Shown here piece by piece: positions 45,393 to 53,393 of a stretch of DNA of 64,000 bases. Both the position numbers and the translations under genes were made by a program. The DNA is from Marinobacter sp. ANT_B65 (GTDB lineage Bacteria; Pseudomonadota; Gammaproteobacteria; Pseudomonadales; Oleiphilaceae), in assembly GCF_002407605.1 (NCBI RefSeq), contig NZ_NXGV01000005.1, positions 158,829 through 222,828 on the forward strand. The letters are read 5' to 3'. Numbering within the stretch: the stretch's first letter is position 1; each line of letters opens with the position of its first letter. The notes below the pieces were generated by a model. The model ran no database searches. It had not been told where the DNA came from and was given only the letters and a program-made list of their open reading frames with translations.

Positions 45393-45530
45393 ATGAAGAC
45401 GACACAAGCGATCTGTCAATTGAATGTTCTGCAAGCTTTCGGCCAAAAGCCGCTGGCGGCAGTCGCTGCTGTGTTTTTCTGGTGGTTTGGTTATGGCTTT
45501 TATTTTAGCCAGCGCCAGGGCCGCCCGTAA
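45393..45530 (+). CDS. Aromatic-amino-acid leader peptide upstream of a DAHP synthase
   Basis: A 45-residue frame that ends 131 bases before the DAHP synthase ATG and contains FFWWFGYGFYF: nine aromatic residues in eleven (Phe 28, 29, 32, 36, 38; Trp 30, 31; Tyr 34, 37). A frame so rich in the pathway end products, followed by a hairpin and a rho-independent terminator, strongly suggests ribosome-mediated attenuation, like pheL in enteric bacteria. A possible alternative start is the in-frame TTG at 45420. An overlapping 62-residue frame at 45424 is judged a shadow. Confidence 0.7.
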   Translation: MKTTQAICQLNVLQAFGQKPLAAVAAVFFWWFGYGFYFSQRQGRP

Positions 45531-45557
45531 CATCTTCAAAAAACGAACAACGAGGAT

Positions 45558-45584
45558 GGCAGCCCGGCGAAAAACCAGGCTGCC
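45558..45584 (+). promoter_or_regulatory. Candidate anti-terminator/pause hairpin of the aromatic leader
   Basis: GGCAGCC (45558-45564) pairs with GGCTGCC (45578-45584) between the leader stop and the terminator. The overlapping AGCCCGGC could alternatively pair with GCCGGGGCT of the terminator 3' arm. This is the kind of mutually exclusive pairing used in attenuation; the fold has not been calculated. Confidence 0.45.
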
Positions 45585-45595
45585 GTCGGACTCAG

Positions 45596-45630
45596 AAAGC
45601 CCCGACTGGTAGCCCAGCCGGGGCTTTTTT
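45596..45630 (+). terminator. Attenuator terminator before the DAHP synthase
   Basis: AAAGCCCCG and CGGGGCTTT form a nine-base-pair stem around 14 bases, and six T bases end the motif. It lies between the aromatic leader peptide and the DAHP synthase gene at 45662, so it would stop transcription into the gene unless an alternative fold forms. Confidence 0.8.
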
Positions 45631-45661
45631 GATTCTGACGCAGGGAAATGGGAACACTGAT

Positions 45662-46714
45662 ATGAACATGCCTTTGAACACTTCCGGAGAGTGCCAGGTG
45701 CTGAGCGCCGGCTCGACTCACCGGCAGGAAACAGCGCTGCCGACGCCAGCCGAATTGCGGGAGCGTTTGCCGGTTGAGGATCGGCTTGCACTACAGGTGG
45801 CAAAGCACCGGCAGGAGATCCGGAACCTTCTGCACGGCGAAGATGAGCGTATTCTGGTTGTGGTCGGGCCCTGCTCGATTCACGATGAAGTTGCCGCGCT
45901 GGAGTATGGAGAAAAGCTTAAAGCTCTGGCTGATACGGTTAGTGATCGCTTACTTATTGTTATGCGTGCATACCTGGAAAAACCGAGAACAACCGTTGGC
46001 TGGAAGGGCTTGCTGTACGACCCTGAGCGTACAGGCTCTGGTGACCTTAACGAGGGCTTGCTGCGTTCACGCCGCCTGCTTCTGAATCTGGCTGAGATGG
46101 GCTTGCCGTTGGCAACCGAAGCTTTGAGCCCTTTTGCAATGGACTACCTCGGCGATCTGGTGAGCTGGACCGCTATCGGAGCCCGTACCACTGAATCCCA
46201 GATTCACCGTGAGATGGTCAGTGGTTTGCCTATGCCTGCCGGATTCAAAAACGGCACTGATGGCGGAATCAATGTTGCTATCAATGCCATGAAGTCGGGA
46301 GCCCACCCGCACCACCACCTGGGCGTTTCTGCGAATGGTGCGCCAGTCATGGTCAGCACCCGGGGCAATCCGGATACCCATCTGGTGCTGCGTGGCGGCC
46401 GGGGTATTACCAATTATGATGAAGGCAGTATTCAGCATGCTGCGCAAGCTCTTTCTGCTGCAGGCCTTTGCGCTGCGATCATGGTGGACTGCAGTCATGA
46501 CAATGCCTGCAAACAGGCCGAGCGACAGATCGATGTTGCCCGTGAAGTGATGCGCCAGAGACGGGAAGGTAACACCAGTATTCGCGGGCTGATGCTGGAG
46601 AGCTTTCTGGAGGCCGGGCGGCAGGATGACGGCGATGATCTGCGTTACGGTTGTTCGATCACCGATCCGTGTCTGTGCTGGGACCAGACGGAAGCTCTGC
46701 TCCGCTCACTGTAG
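45662..46714 (+). CDS. aroF: Class I DAHP synthase (3-deoxy-7-phosphoheptulonate synthase)
   Basis: A 350-residue enzyme that condenses phosphoenolpyruvate and erythrose 4-phosphate in the first step of the shikimate pathway. Signatures are LVVVGPCSIHDE (metal Cys and PEP loop), MRAYLEKPRTTVGWKGL, GARTTESQ, GFKNGTDG, VDCSHDNA and the RYGCSITDPCL tail. It belongs to the AroF/AroG/AroH type; which amino acid inhibits it cannot be told. ATG at 45662 has GGGAA upstream. Regulation by the upstream leader is likely (see leader peptide). Its end overlaps the LysE-type gene on the opposite strand. Confidence 0.95.
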   Translation: MNMPLNTSGECQVLSAGSTHRQETALPTPAELRERLPVEDRLALQVAKHRQEIRNLLHGEDERILVVVGPCSIHDEVAALEYGEKLKALADTVSDRLLIVMRAYLEKPRTTVGWKGLLYDPERTGSGDLNEGLLRSRRLLLNLAEMGLPLATEALSPFAMDYLGDLVSWTAIGARTTESQIHREMVSGLPMPAGFKNGTDGGINVAINAMKSGAHPHHHLGVSANGAPVMVSTRGNPDTHLVLRGGRGITNYDEGSIQHAAQALSAAGLCAAIMVDCSHDNACKQAERQIDVAREVMRQRREGNTSIRGLMLESFLEAGRQDDGDDLRYGCSITDPCLCWDQTEALLRSL

Positions 46715-47330
46715 AGAGCAGGAGCTGGCCTGCCAACAGCAGCAGAATACCTCCCATCAACCGGTCAAGCCAGTGGCCGAAGCGGTTGAATCCCTTGCGC
46801 ACAGCTGGCAACGTGAAGAAGACGGCAACCAGGGTAAACCAGACCCCTGTCGCCAGTGCCATGTAAATACCGTAGCCGGCCTGAATGGCCACGGGAGTTC
46901 CCGGGCTGATGACAACTGAAAACAGTGAAACGAAGAACAAAGTTGCTTTCGGGTTGAGAGCGTTGGTCAGAAAACCCAGGCGCAGGGCAGCAACGCCGGA
47001 TTGCGGAGCCGCTGCTTCGGCTGCTACATGAATTCCACCTGCCTGGGATTTCAGGCAATGTATCGCAATCCAGGTGAGGTACAGCGCACCGGCAATCTTG
47101 AGTATGGTAAACAGCAGGATAGACTGCTGGATGATCAGGCCAATACCGAGCAGTGAGTAGCTCACGTGCACCAGAATGCCCGCAGCGATACCGGCTGAAG
47201 TGAACAATGCGTTTTTCCGGCTCTGAAACAGTGCCTGTCGGATCATCACTGCAAAATCAGGCCCCGGACTGGCTACGGCCAGCCAATGTATCAGGGCCAC
47301 AGTGAGAAATTCCGGCCAGTAACTGTTCAT
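46659..47330 (-). CDS. LysE/RhtB-family amino acid exporter
   Basis: A 223-residue inner-membrane protein with about six hydrophobic helices. The family motif is AVASPGPDFAVMIRQAL near residue 19, and ALNPKATLFFVSLFSVV follows later. It exports amino acids or derivatives; the substrate is unknown. ATG at 47330 (MNSYWP) is preferred over the frame to 47369. The 3' end runs 56 bases antisense into the DAHP synthase gene; the last 17 residues may just be the unselected tail. Confidence 0.88.
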   Translation of the reverse strand: MNSYWPEFLTVALIHWLAVASPGPDFAVMIRQALFQSRKNALFTSAGIAAGILVHVSYSLLGIGLIIQQSILLFTILKIAGALYLTWIAIHCLKSQAGGIHVAAEAAAPQSGVAALRLGFLTNALNPKATLFFVSLFSVVISPGTPVAIQAGYGIYMALATGVWFTLVAVFFTLPAVRKGFNRFGHWLDRLMGGILLLLAGQLLLSTVSGAELPSGPSTDTDR

Positions 47331-47493
47331 ATGCAATGGTCTCTCTAATTCAGAATTGCGCCAGATCATGATTGCGCGAGGTCCAGGCGCCCAAAATCGG
47401 GGTTACGGATAAAGGCTCCTATACTAACGTACATATTATTGGATTTTCATCTAGGTTCCCGGCTTTTGGGAATCCCGGTCTGGAGGCTGTTCT

Positions 47494-48936
47494 ATGGAAA
47501 AGCGTGAAGTGGATGTAGCTATTATTGGCGCAGGAACTGCCGGAATGGTGGCCTACCAGAGAGTGCGAAAGGTCACAGACAAAGTAGTGCTGATAGAAAG
47601 CGGCGAGTACGGGACTACCTGTGCCAGAGTAGGCTGTATGCCAAGCAAGTTGCTGATTGCCGCTGCGGACAGCGCTTATGGAATGTCCAGGGGAAAGCTG
47701 TTCGGAATTTCTGCCGGCGATATCACAGTGGATGGAAAACGCGTGATGGAACGGGTGCGCTCAGAGCGTGACCGCTTTGTCGACTCAGTGGTCCGTTCGG
47801 TAGAGAAGTTCCCCGAAGAACATCGCATCAAGGGAAATGCGCGCTTCGCCGGGCCTAACCGCCTGATCGTTGGCAATGAAACCGAGATTCATGCACAACG
47901 GATTATCATTGCCACAGGCTCCCGGCCCAACATTCCAGGTTTTTTGAAAGAAGCGAAAGACCGCCTTGTGCTCAATGACGATATTTTTGAATGGCAGGAT
48001 CTGCCGGAGTCGGTTGTTGTTTTCGGGCCGGGTGTGATCGGGCTTGAGCTGGGTCAGGCGCTCAGCAGGCTTGGTGTTCGCGTAAGAATGTTCGGAGTGG
48101 GTGGTGCCGTAGGGCCGATTCGCGATGAGAGTATTCGTAAGTATGCGCTCGAATGTTTCAATGAAGAGTTTCCACTTGACCCAGATAGTGATGTGAAGCG
48201 CGTCGAGCGGGTTGATGGTGGGGTGGCTGTCACGTTCCTCGATGGCGTCGACAGTGAAAAAACAGAAACATTTGAATACCTGCTCGCAGCCACCGGGCGC
48301 CGGCCCAATGTCGACAGCCTGGATATTCAGAATGCGGATATTGAGCTGGATGAGAAAGGTCTGCCGGTGTTTGATCCGCACACGCTTCGCTGTGGCCAGA
48401 GCCATATCTTTATTTGCGGTGATGCCAACAACGCATTGCCTCTCCTGCACGAAGCTGCCGACGAGGGCCGGATTGCAGGCAATAACGCCGCGTCTTACCC
48501 GGACGTCCGGGCAGGTCTGAGACGTACACCCCTTGCAGTCGTGTTTACTGACCCCCAGATTGCTTCAGTAGGGCTTACAATTGATGAAGTGGATAGGCGG
48601 TGTGCGGGTCGCTTCGCTGTAGGTGAAGTGTCATTTGAAGACCAGGGCCGAAGCCGGGTGATTGGTAAAAACAGAGGGTTACTCAGAGTATACGGTGAGC
48701 ACGGCAGTGGAATGTTTATGGGAGCAGAGATGTTTGGCCCTGCCGCTGAGCACATTGCCCACCTGTTAGCCTGGTCCGCACAGCGCCGGTTAACGGTCAG
48801 TGAAATGCTGGAAATGCCGTTTTACCACCCGGTGATTGAGGAAGGCCTGCGAACAGCTCTTAAGCATCTGAACCGTAACCTTGATATAGGCCCGGTTCCC
48901 GAAGAGGGCTGCAGTGACTGCGGTCCAGGGGTGTAA
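47494..48936 (+). CDS. Dihydrolipoamide dehydrogenase-type flavoprotein
   Basis: A 480-residue pyridine nucleotide disulfide oxidoreductase. N-terminal FAD loop DVAIIGAGTAGMVAYQ, redox-active Cys pair TTCARVGCMPSKLL, NAD-binding GPGVIGLELGQALSRLG, second FAD motif HIFICGDANNALPLLHEAADEG, and the C-terminal active-site His in MPFYHPVIEEGL. This resembles Lpd3-type dihydrolipoyl dehydrogenases; no dehydrogenase partner genes are adjacent, so an orphan role is likely. The ribosome site GGAGG lies eight bases before ATG. Confidence 0.88.
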   Translation: MEKREVDVAIIGAGTAGMVAYQRVRKVTDKVVLIESGEYGTTCARVGCMPSKLLIAAADSAYGMSRGKLFGISAGDITVDGKRVMERVRSERDRFVDSVVRSVEKFPEEHRIKGNARFAGPNRLIVGNETEIHAQRIIIATGSRPNIPGFLKEAKDRLVLNDDIFEWQDLPESVVVFGPGVIGLELGQALSRLGVRVRMFGVGGAVGPIRDESIRKYALECFNEEFPLDPDSDVKRVERVDGGVAVTFLDGVDSEKTETFEYLLAATGRRPNVDSLDIQNADIELDEKGLPVFDPHTLRCGQSHIFICGDANNALPLLHEAADEGRIAGNNAASYPDVRAGLRRTPLAVVFTDPQIASVGLTIDEVDRRCAGRFAVGEVSFEDQGRSRVIGKNRGLLRVYGEHGSGMFMGAEMFGPAAEHIAHLLAWSAQRRLTVSEMLEMPFYHPVIEEGLRTALKHLNRNLDIGPVPEEGCSDCGPGV

Positions 48937-49074
48937 GTACTGCTCCTGAAAGTCTGCAGGATGAGGTATTGGCCCGGGCTATCACGGGCATTGGAGAACT
49001 AAACTTCACGAATATATTGAGGCTGGGCTAGAGTATTTCCAGTCTTGTTTTAAGCGCCACGAAGGAGGCATGAA

Positions 49075-49548
49075 ATGGGTAAGAACTTTATTGGTCTGGA
49101 TACGGAAAAAACGGTAAAGCTGGCCGACTCTCTTAACGATCTGCTTTCCAACTATCAGATTTTTTACATGAACGTTCGTGGTTATCACTGGAATATCAAA
49201 GGCGATAATTTTTTTGAACTTCATTTGAAGTTTGAAGAATTGTACAACGATCTCCTGCTCAAGGTTGATGAGGTTGCTGAGCGGGTGCTCACGCTGGGGC
49301 ATCGCCCGGCGCACTCCTACAGCACCTACATTGAGCGTTCAGAAGTATCGGAGCAGAGAGACGTCTGTGATGGCAAACAGGCCATGGAGAATATTCTCGA
49401 TAGCTTTGCAACGCTTATAGGCAAGCAGCGAGAGCTGCTGAGCCTGGCGGGGGATGCAGAGGATGAGGGTACTGCGGCGCTGATGAGCGATTACATTTCC
49501 CAGCAGGAAAAAACAGTCTGGATGTATCGTAGTTATCTGGGGCACTGA
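49075..49548 (+). CDS. dps: Dps-family DNA-binding ferritin-like protein
   Basis: A 157-residue member of the Dps/miniferritin family. Ferroxidase ligands at the dimer interface are visible: His in GYHWNIKG, His in LHLKFEELY and Asp/Glu in VDEVAERV. It stores iron and protects DNA from peroxide; the 12-subunit shell is the usual form. A strong ribosome site AAGGAGG precedes ATG 49075. It has its own terminator (49568-49591). Likely stress or stationary-phase induced by family knowledge. Confidence 0.94.
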   Translation: MGKNFIGLDTEKTVKLADSLNDLLSNYQIFYMNVRGYHWNIKGDNFFELHLKFEELYNDLLLKVDEVAERVLTLGHRPAHSYSTYIERSEVSEQRDVCDGKQAMENILDSFATLIGKQRELLSLAGDAEDEGTAALMSDYISQQEKTVWMYRSYLGH

Positions 49549-49567
49549 TCTCTGAAACTTGTTTTAT

Positions 49568-49591
49568 GGCGGCCTTTTGGTCGCCTTTTTT
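49568..49591 (+). terminator. Rho-independent terminator of dps
   Basis: GGCGGCC and GGTCGCC form a seven-base-pair stem with one G-T pair around TTTT, and a run of six T bases follows. It starts 20 bases after the dps stop codon. Confidence 0.9.
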
Positions 49592-49683
49592 GTATCTGGA
49601 AAAAGGCACCGGGTTATGTGGCCTGAATTTGGGCCCCGTCAGGAATTGACAGCGTTTCGGGAAAAGAGTGATAGAGAGGGGAA

Positions 49684-49719
49684 AGGAAAAGCTGCAGCCG
49701 GGCCGGATGGCCCGGCTGC
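49684..49719 (-). terminator. Terminator of the TRAP transporter operon
   Basis: GCAGCCGGGCC and GGCCCGGCTGC form a perfect eleven-base-pair stem around a four-base loop. On the minus strand it is followed by a T-rich stretch (AGCTTTTCC), just after the stop codon of the large TRAP permease. Confidence 0.8.
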
Positions 49720-49727
49720 ATGACAGA

Positions 49728-51023
49728 TCAGTATGAAGAGCTCATACCGAACCACTCGGGGAAAATCACTATAAGCGCCAGTACCAGCATCTGCAGGAGA
49801 ATAAACGGCAAGACTCCTTTATAGATGTCGATCGTGCGTACTTGCGGTGGTGCGACGCCTTTGAGGTAGAACAGAGAGAACCCGAAGGGAGGCGTCAGGA
49901 AGCTGGTTTGCAGGTTCATTGCGATAAGAATGGCAAACCAGAGCATATTGATGCCCAGAGCTTCGGCAACCGGAGCCAGAATTGGCACGATGATAAAGGA
50001 AATTTCCACAAAATCGATGAAAAATCCCAGTACCAGAATGACCAGCATGGCGAGGATGATGAACCCCCATTTTTCGCCCGGCAGTTGCAGCATCCATTCT
50101 TCCAGCAGGTAGTCGCCGCCGGTATAGCTGAAGACCATCGAGAAAGCAGTCGCGCCGATCAGGATTGCGAACACCATGGCGGTTACTTTGACCGTATCTT
50201 TCGACGCATCCCAAACCATCTGGAATGAGAACTGACGATAGATAATGGCCAGAACGATTGCACCAATGCCACCCAGCGCAGAGGATTCTGTAGGTGTCGC
50301 AATGCCGGTGAAAATCGAACCAAGTACAATGACAATCAGCGCCAGCGGTGGAATGATCGCAAATAACGCGTTCACTATTTCCTTTTTGCGGGAAATGCTG
50401 GGGTCTTCCGGCATGGCCGGTGCTGTCTCGGGTTTGAAGCGGGTCATGACCAGGATATAGATGATATAGAGCCCGATAAGAACCACTCCGGGCCCTACGG
50501 CTGCTTTGAACAGATCGCCTACCGGGAGCCCCAGAACATCACCCAGAATAATCAGGATAATGGATGGTGGAACAATCTGCCCCAGGGTGCCCGCTGCGCA
50601 GATAGTGCCTGTTGCCAGACGCTTGTCATACTTGTGAGCGAGCATGACAGGCAGGGAAATCAGGCCCATTGCTACCACGCTTGCACCCACAACACCTGTG
50701 GAGGCTGCGAGCAGAGCGCCCACCAGAATGGTGGAAATGGCCAGACCGCCAGGCAGGCCGCCAAACAAGCGCCCCATGGATGTCAGCAACTGCTCGGCCA
50801 GACGCGTGCGCTGGAGAATAACCCCCATAAAGATAAACAGGGGAACAGCCATCAGAACGGTATTCTGCATAACGCTCATGATGCGGTAAGGCATAAAGGC
50901 AAACAGATCCATGCCTTCGGCAAAAACGCCAAAAAACAAGGCTACGCCGCCAAATGTGAAAGCAACAGGGAAGCCCAGCATCAGCATGAAGAGGGCAACC
51001 AGGAACATAATCATGCCGATCAT
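49728..51023 (-). CDS. TRAP transporter large permease (DctM type)
   Basis: A 431-residue inner-membrane protein with 12 or so hydrophobic helices, the main carrier of a tripartite ATP-independent periplasmic transporter. Family segments are FMGVILQRTRLAEQLL, GALLAASTGVVGASVVAMGLI and MNLQTSFLTPPFGFSLFYL. It uses the ion gradient with the small permease and the binding protein. The 4-base overlap ATGA with the small permease gene supports coupled translation. Substrate is unknown; the binding protein suggests 2-oxo acids or similar. Confidence 0.93.
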   Translation of the reverse strand: MIGMIMFLVALFMLMLGFPVAFTFGGVALFFGVFAEGMDLFAFMPYRIMSVMQNTVLMAVPLFIFMGVILQRTRLAEQLLTSMGRLFGGLPGGLAISTILVGALLAASTGVVGASVVAMGLISLPVMLAHKYDKRLATGTICAAGTLGQIVPPSIILIILGDVLGLPVGDLFKAAVGPGVVLIGLYIIYILVMTRFKPETAPAMPEDPSISRKKEIVNALFAIIPPLALIVIVLGSIFTGIATPTESSALGGIGAIVLAIIYRQFSFQMVWDASKDTVKVTAMVFAILIGATAFSMVFSYTGGDYLLEEWMLQLPGEKWGFIILAMLVILVLGFFIDFVEISFIIVPILAPVAEALGINMLWFAILIAMNLQTSFLTPPFGFSLFYLKGVAPPQVRTIDIYKGVLPFILLQMLVLALIVIFPEWFGMSSSY

Positions 51024-51565
51024 GCGAGTCCCCCCCCGCTATGCTCACCTTCGTACTGTTTTTCACCAGACATTACGCGCAAGGCAAAAGTAGCCATATT
51101 GAGGCCGGCGATGGCGATAAAAAATGCGGTGAGCGGAATGATGGATTTGATGATCCAGCGTTGGGGCAGGCCTCCCGGATCGCCGCTACCTTCTCCCATG
51201 CTGTAGGAGTCGAGCGCAAAATCGTAGCCGTATATGCCGATAAGGTAGGCAAATGGCACCACAAACAGCAAGGCTCCGGCCAGATTTATCCACGCTTTTG
51301 CTTTGTTTCCCCAGCGGGCATAAAACACATCGACCCGCACATGACCATCCGTGCGGAGTGCGTAAGGTATACCGAGCAGAAACACCACCGAATACAGGTG
51401 CCATTCCATTTCCTGCATGCCGATGGATACTTCGTTGAAAGCGTAACGGGAGACGACGTCATAAAAGACGTTGCCGGCCATCAGCAGCATCGCGACACAG
51501 GCTACCCAGCCGCAGAGATAGGACAAGCGGGCAAGGCCCTCATCCAGCTTTATAATCCACTGCAT
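51020..51565 (-). CDS. TRAP transporter small permease (DctQ type)
   Basis: A 181-residue protein with four hydrophobic helices, the usual size for DctQ. MQEMEWHLYSVVFLLGIPYAL and DGHVRVDVFYARW are typical. It forms the membrane complex with the large permease. It lies 101 bases after the binding protein gene, with a hairpin in the gap (51608-51648) that may lower its expression relative to the binding protein. Confidence 0.9.
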   Translation of the reverse strand: MQWIIKLDEGLARLSYLCGWVACVAMLLMAGNVFYDVVSRYAFNEVSIGMQEMEWHLYSVVFLLGIPYALRTDGHVRVDVFYARWGNKAKAWINLAGALLFVVPFAYLIGIYGYDFALDSYSMGEGSGDPGGLPQRWIIKSIIPLTAFFIAIAGLNMATFALRVMSGEKQYEGEHSGGGLA

Positions 51566-51607
51566 TCACAATCCTCTGCCAGACCGCCTGGCATTTTCAC
51601 TATTGCT

Positions 51608-51648
51608 ATAAACAACAAAGCCGGGATCACGATCAGAGCGAACCCGGC
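51608..51648 (-). terminator. Partial terminator between TRAP binding protein and permease genes
   Basis: On the minus strand, GCCGGG pairs with CCCGGC around 17 bases and is followed by TTTGTTGTTT. A weak terminator of this kind is common after genes for abundant binding proteins. Confidence 0.5.
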
Positions 51649-51666
51649 CCCATTACAGCCTGTATC

Positions 51667-52743
51667 TTACTCGATTGTGCCCATAGTGTTTAGGTATGCG
51701 CGCTCAGAAATATCGGTGTAAGCGCGGCTCTGCTCCAGGTATTCCTGTTGGGATTTGATAATCCGGGCTGCCTGCTCGTTGCTGTCGGCAGCTTCCTTCA
51801 GGAGTTTTTTGTTGGCGTCGTACATGGCCTGGAAGATATCCTGCGGGAACTGCTTGATCTGCACGTTCGGATAATCTTTCTTGATGTTAGCCCAGGCTTC
51901 CGCGTTGGCGTGCTGTGAGAGTACCAGCATGTCGTAGGAAGCGGTGCGCATGGCTACACGCATAATTTCCTGCAGGTCGGCCGGCAGCTTTTCCCAGACT
52001 TTCTTGTTTACCAGGAACTGAAGTTCTGTTGCTGGCTCGTGCCATCCTGTGTAGTAATAATCAGCAATCTGCTGGAAGCCAAGGCGCAGATCCAGAGCCG
52101 GACCTACCCACTCAACGGCATCAATGGTGTTGCGCTCAAGCGCTGTATACAACTCGCCCGGTGCAATGTTGGTCGGATTGACGCCTACTTCTGCAAAGAC
52201 TTCACCGGCGAACCCGGGAATGCGCATTTTCAGACCTTTCAGGTCATCCAGGGATTTGATTTCTTCGCGGAACCATCCACCCATCTGAACGCCGGTGTTG
52301 CCGCCGGGAAACGAGAGCATGTTGTGGGGCGCATAAACTTCCTGCATCAGTTCCATGCCGCCGCCGTGGTAAAACCAGGCATATTGTTCCATGGCATTCA
52401 TGCCGAATGGCATGCTGGTGAAGAACAGGGTTTCGGGAACCTTGCCTTTCCAGTAATAAGAAGCGGAGTGGCCCATGTCGTACTGACCAGCCTTGACCAT
52501 ATCAAACACGCCCAGGGGAGCTTTGTGTTTGTTGGCAGAATCTATCCGGATTTTCAGGCGCCCATTAGACATTTTCTCGACGGATTTGGCGAAATTCTTG
52601 GTGGTGTCCCCAAAGATCGGGAAGTTCGGCCCCCATGTCTCTGCCATCTTCAGAGTAAACGTGTCTTGAGCCAGTGCCTGTGCTGAGGCGAAAGTCGCTG
52701 CCACAGCGAGTACCGCCGCGGAGAAAACAGAACGGATCTTCAT
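51667..52743 (-). CDS. TRAP transporter solute-binding protein (DctP/TakP type)
   Basis: A 358-residue periplasmic protein with a signal peptide ending ASAQALA/QDTFTL. The family arginine that binds carboxylate is in GLKMRIPGFAGE; YDMGHSASYYWKGKVPETLF and VEWVGPALDLRLGFQQIADYYY resemble the TakP group for 2-oxo acids and the mannitol/chloroaromatic group. It is the first gene of a three-gene operon. Precise substrate is inference only. Confidence 0.9.
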   Translation of the reverse strand: MKIRSVFSAAVLAVAATFASAQALAQDTFTLKMAETWGPNFPIFGDTTKNFAKSVEKMSNGRLKIRIDSANKHKAPLGVFDMVKAGQYDMGHSASYYWKGKVPETLFFTSMPFGMNAMEQYAWFYHGGGMELMQEVYAPHNMLSFPGGNTGVQMGGWFREEIKSLDDLKGLKMRIPGFAGEVFAEVGVNPTNIAPGELYTALERNTIDAVEWVGPALDLRLGFQQIADYYYTGWHEPATELQFLVNKKVWEKLPADLQEIMRVAMRTASYDMLVLSQHANAEAWANIKKDYPNVQIKQFPQDIFQAMYDANKKLLKEAADSNEQAARIIKSQQEYLEQSRAYTDISERAYLNTMGTIE

Positions 52744-52882
52744 TGCTCATGTGTCCTTTTGTCATTTTTGTGGATCGAGCCCGGCTTTCTTGAGGAAGCC
52801 TGATAACAGGTTTACGTTAACAAGTATTGTGATCCAGCGAAATGAAAAATCGCTTCGAATACGACATAGGTCGTAGTTCGCG

Positions 52883-53341
52883 TCAGATGTCGTTCATCCT
52901 GCCAATCTGGCTGGACATCTGCATAGCCTCGTGTTTTTCAAGCGCCAGCAGCTCTTCCAGGAGGGTTTTGGCTTCCTCGATTTCTGCCTTGCCGATCAAG
53001 GAATCATAGAGATCCATAATCTGATCATGGAACGCGAAAATTTCCCGGGCTATGTCGTCAAAATCAAGCTTTGCAAATCTCGTATCGCAAGCCTGGCCGG
53101 GTTTGAATGGTTTATGATTCAGATAATCGTAAAGGTGAGTCTGTAAAGCTTTGGGGTCGGCCTGTTTTTCAAACTCAGCTACGGTTTTTGCTAACAGTGA
53201 CTCGTGGCGCGCAATGTAGTCCAGCAGCGCACTGGCACGCTCATTGTCGTGTTTTTCTGCGGATTCGTGCAGACACTCTGCGAGATGTGCATGCAACTGG
53301 CGGGTCCAGTCGATCAGATCTCCAAAGGTTTTTATCTCCAT
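52883..53341 (-). CDS. Helical, possibly ferritin-like protein of unknown function
   Basis: A 152-residue, highly charged, almost all-helical protein. Repeated HE-type pairs (ARHESLLAK, ALEKHEAMQM) and Glu/Asp at heptad-like spacing suggest a four-helix bundle of the ferritin/rubrerythrin type, but the full metal motif is not proven. GGAG precedes the ATG. No known family name can be given. It lies between the TRAP genes and an acyltransferase, alone. Confidence 0.65.
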   Translation of the reverse strand: MEIKTFGDLIDWTRQLHAHLAECLHESAEKHDNERASALLDYIARHESLLAKTVAEFEKQADPKALQTHLYDYLNHKPFKPGQACDTRFAKLDFDDIAREIFAFHDQIMDLYDSLIGKAEIEEAKTLLEELLALEKHEAMQMSSQIGRMNDI

Positions 53342-53393
53342 TTCCTGGCTCCTTGAATGAGATTTTTATTCAGATAAACAGTCAGGCATCAGT

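Noticed and set aside
45424-45612. 62-residue frame overlapping the aromatic leader (MFCKLSAKSRW start)
   Set aside because: It runs into the terminator and has no recognisable protein features; the other frame has the aromatic cluster.
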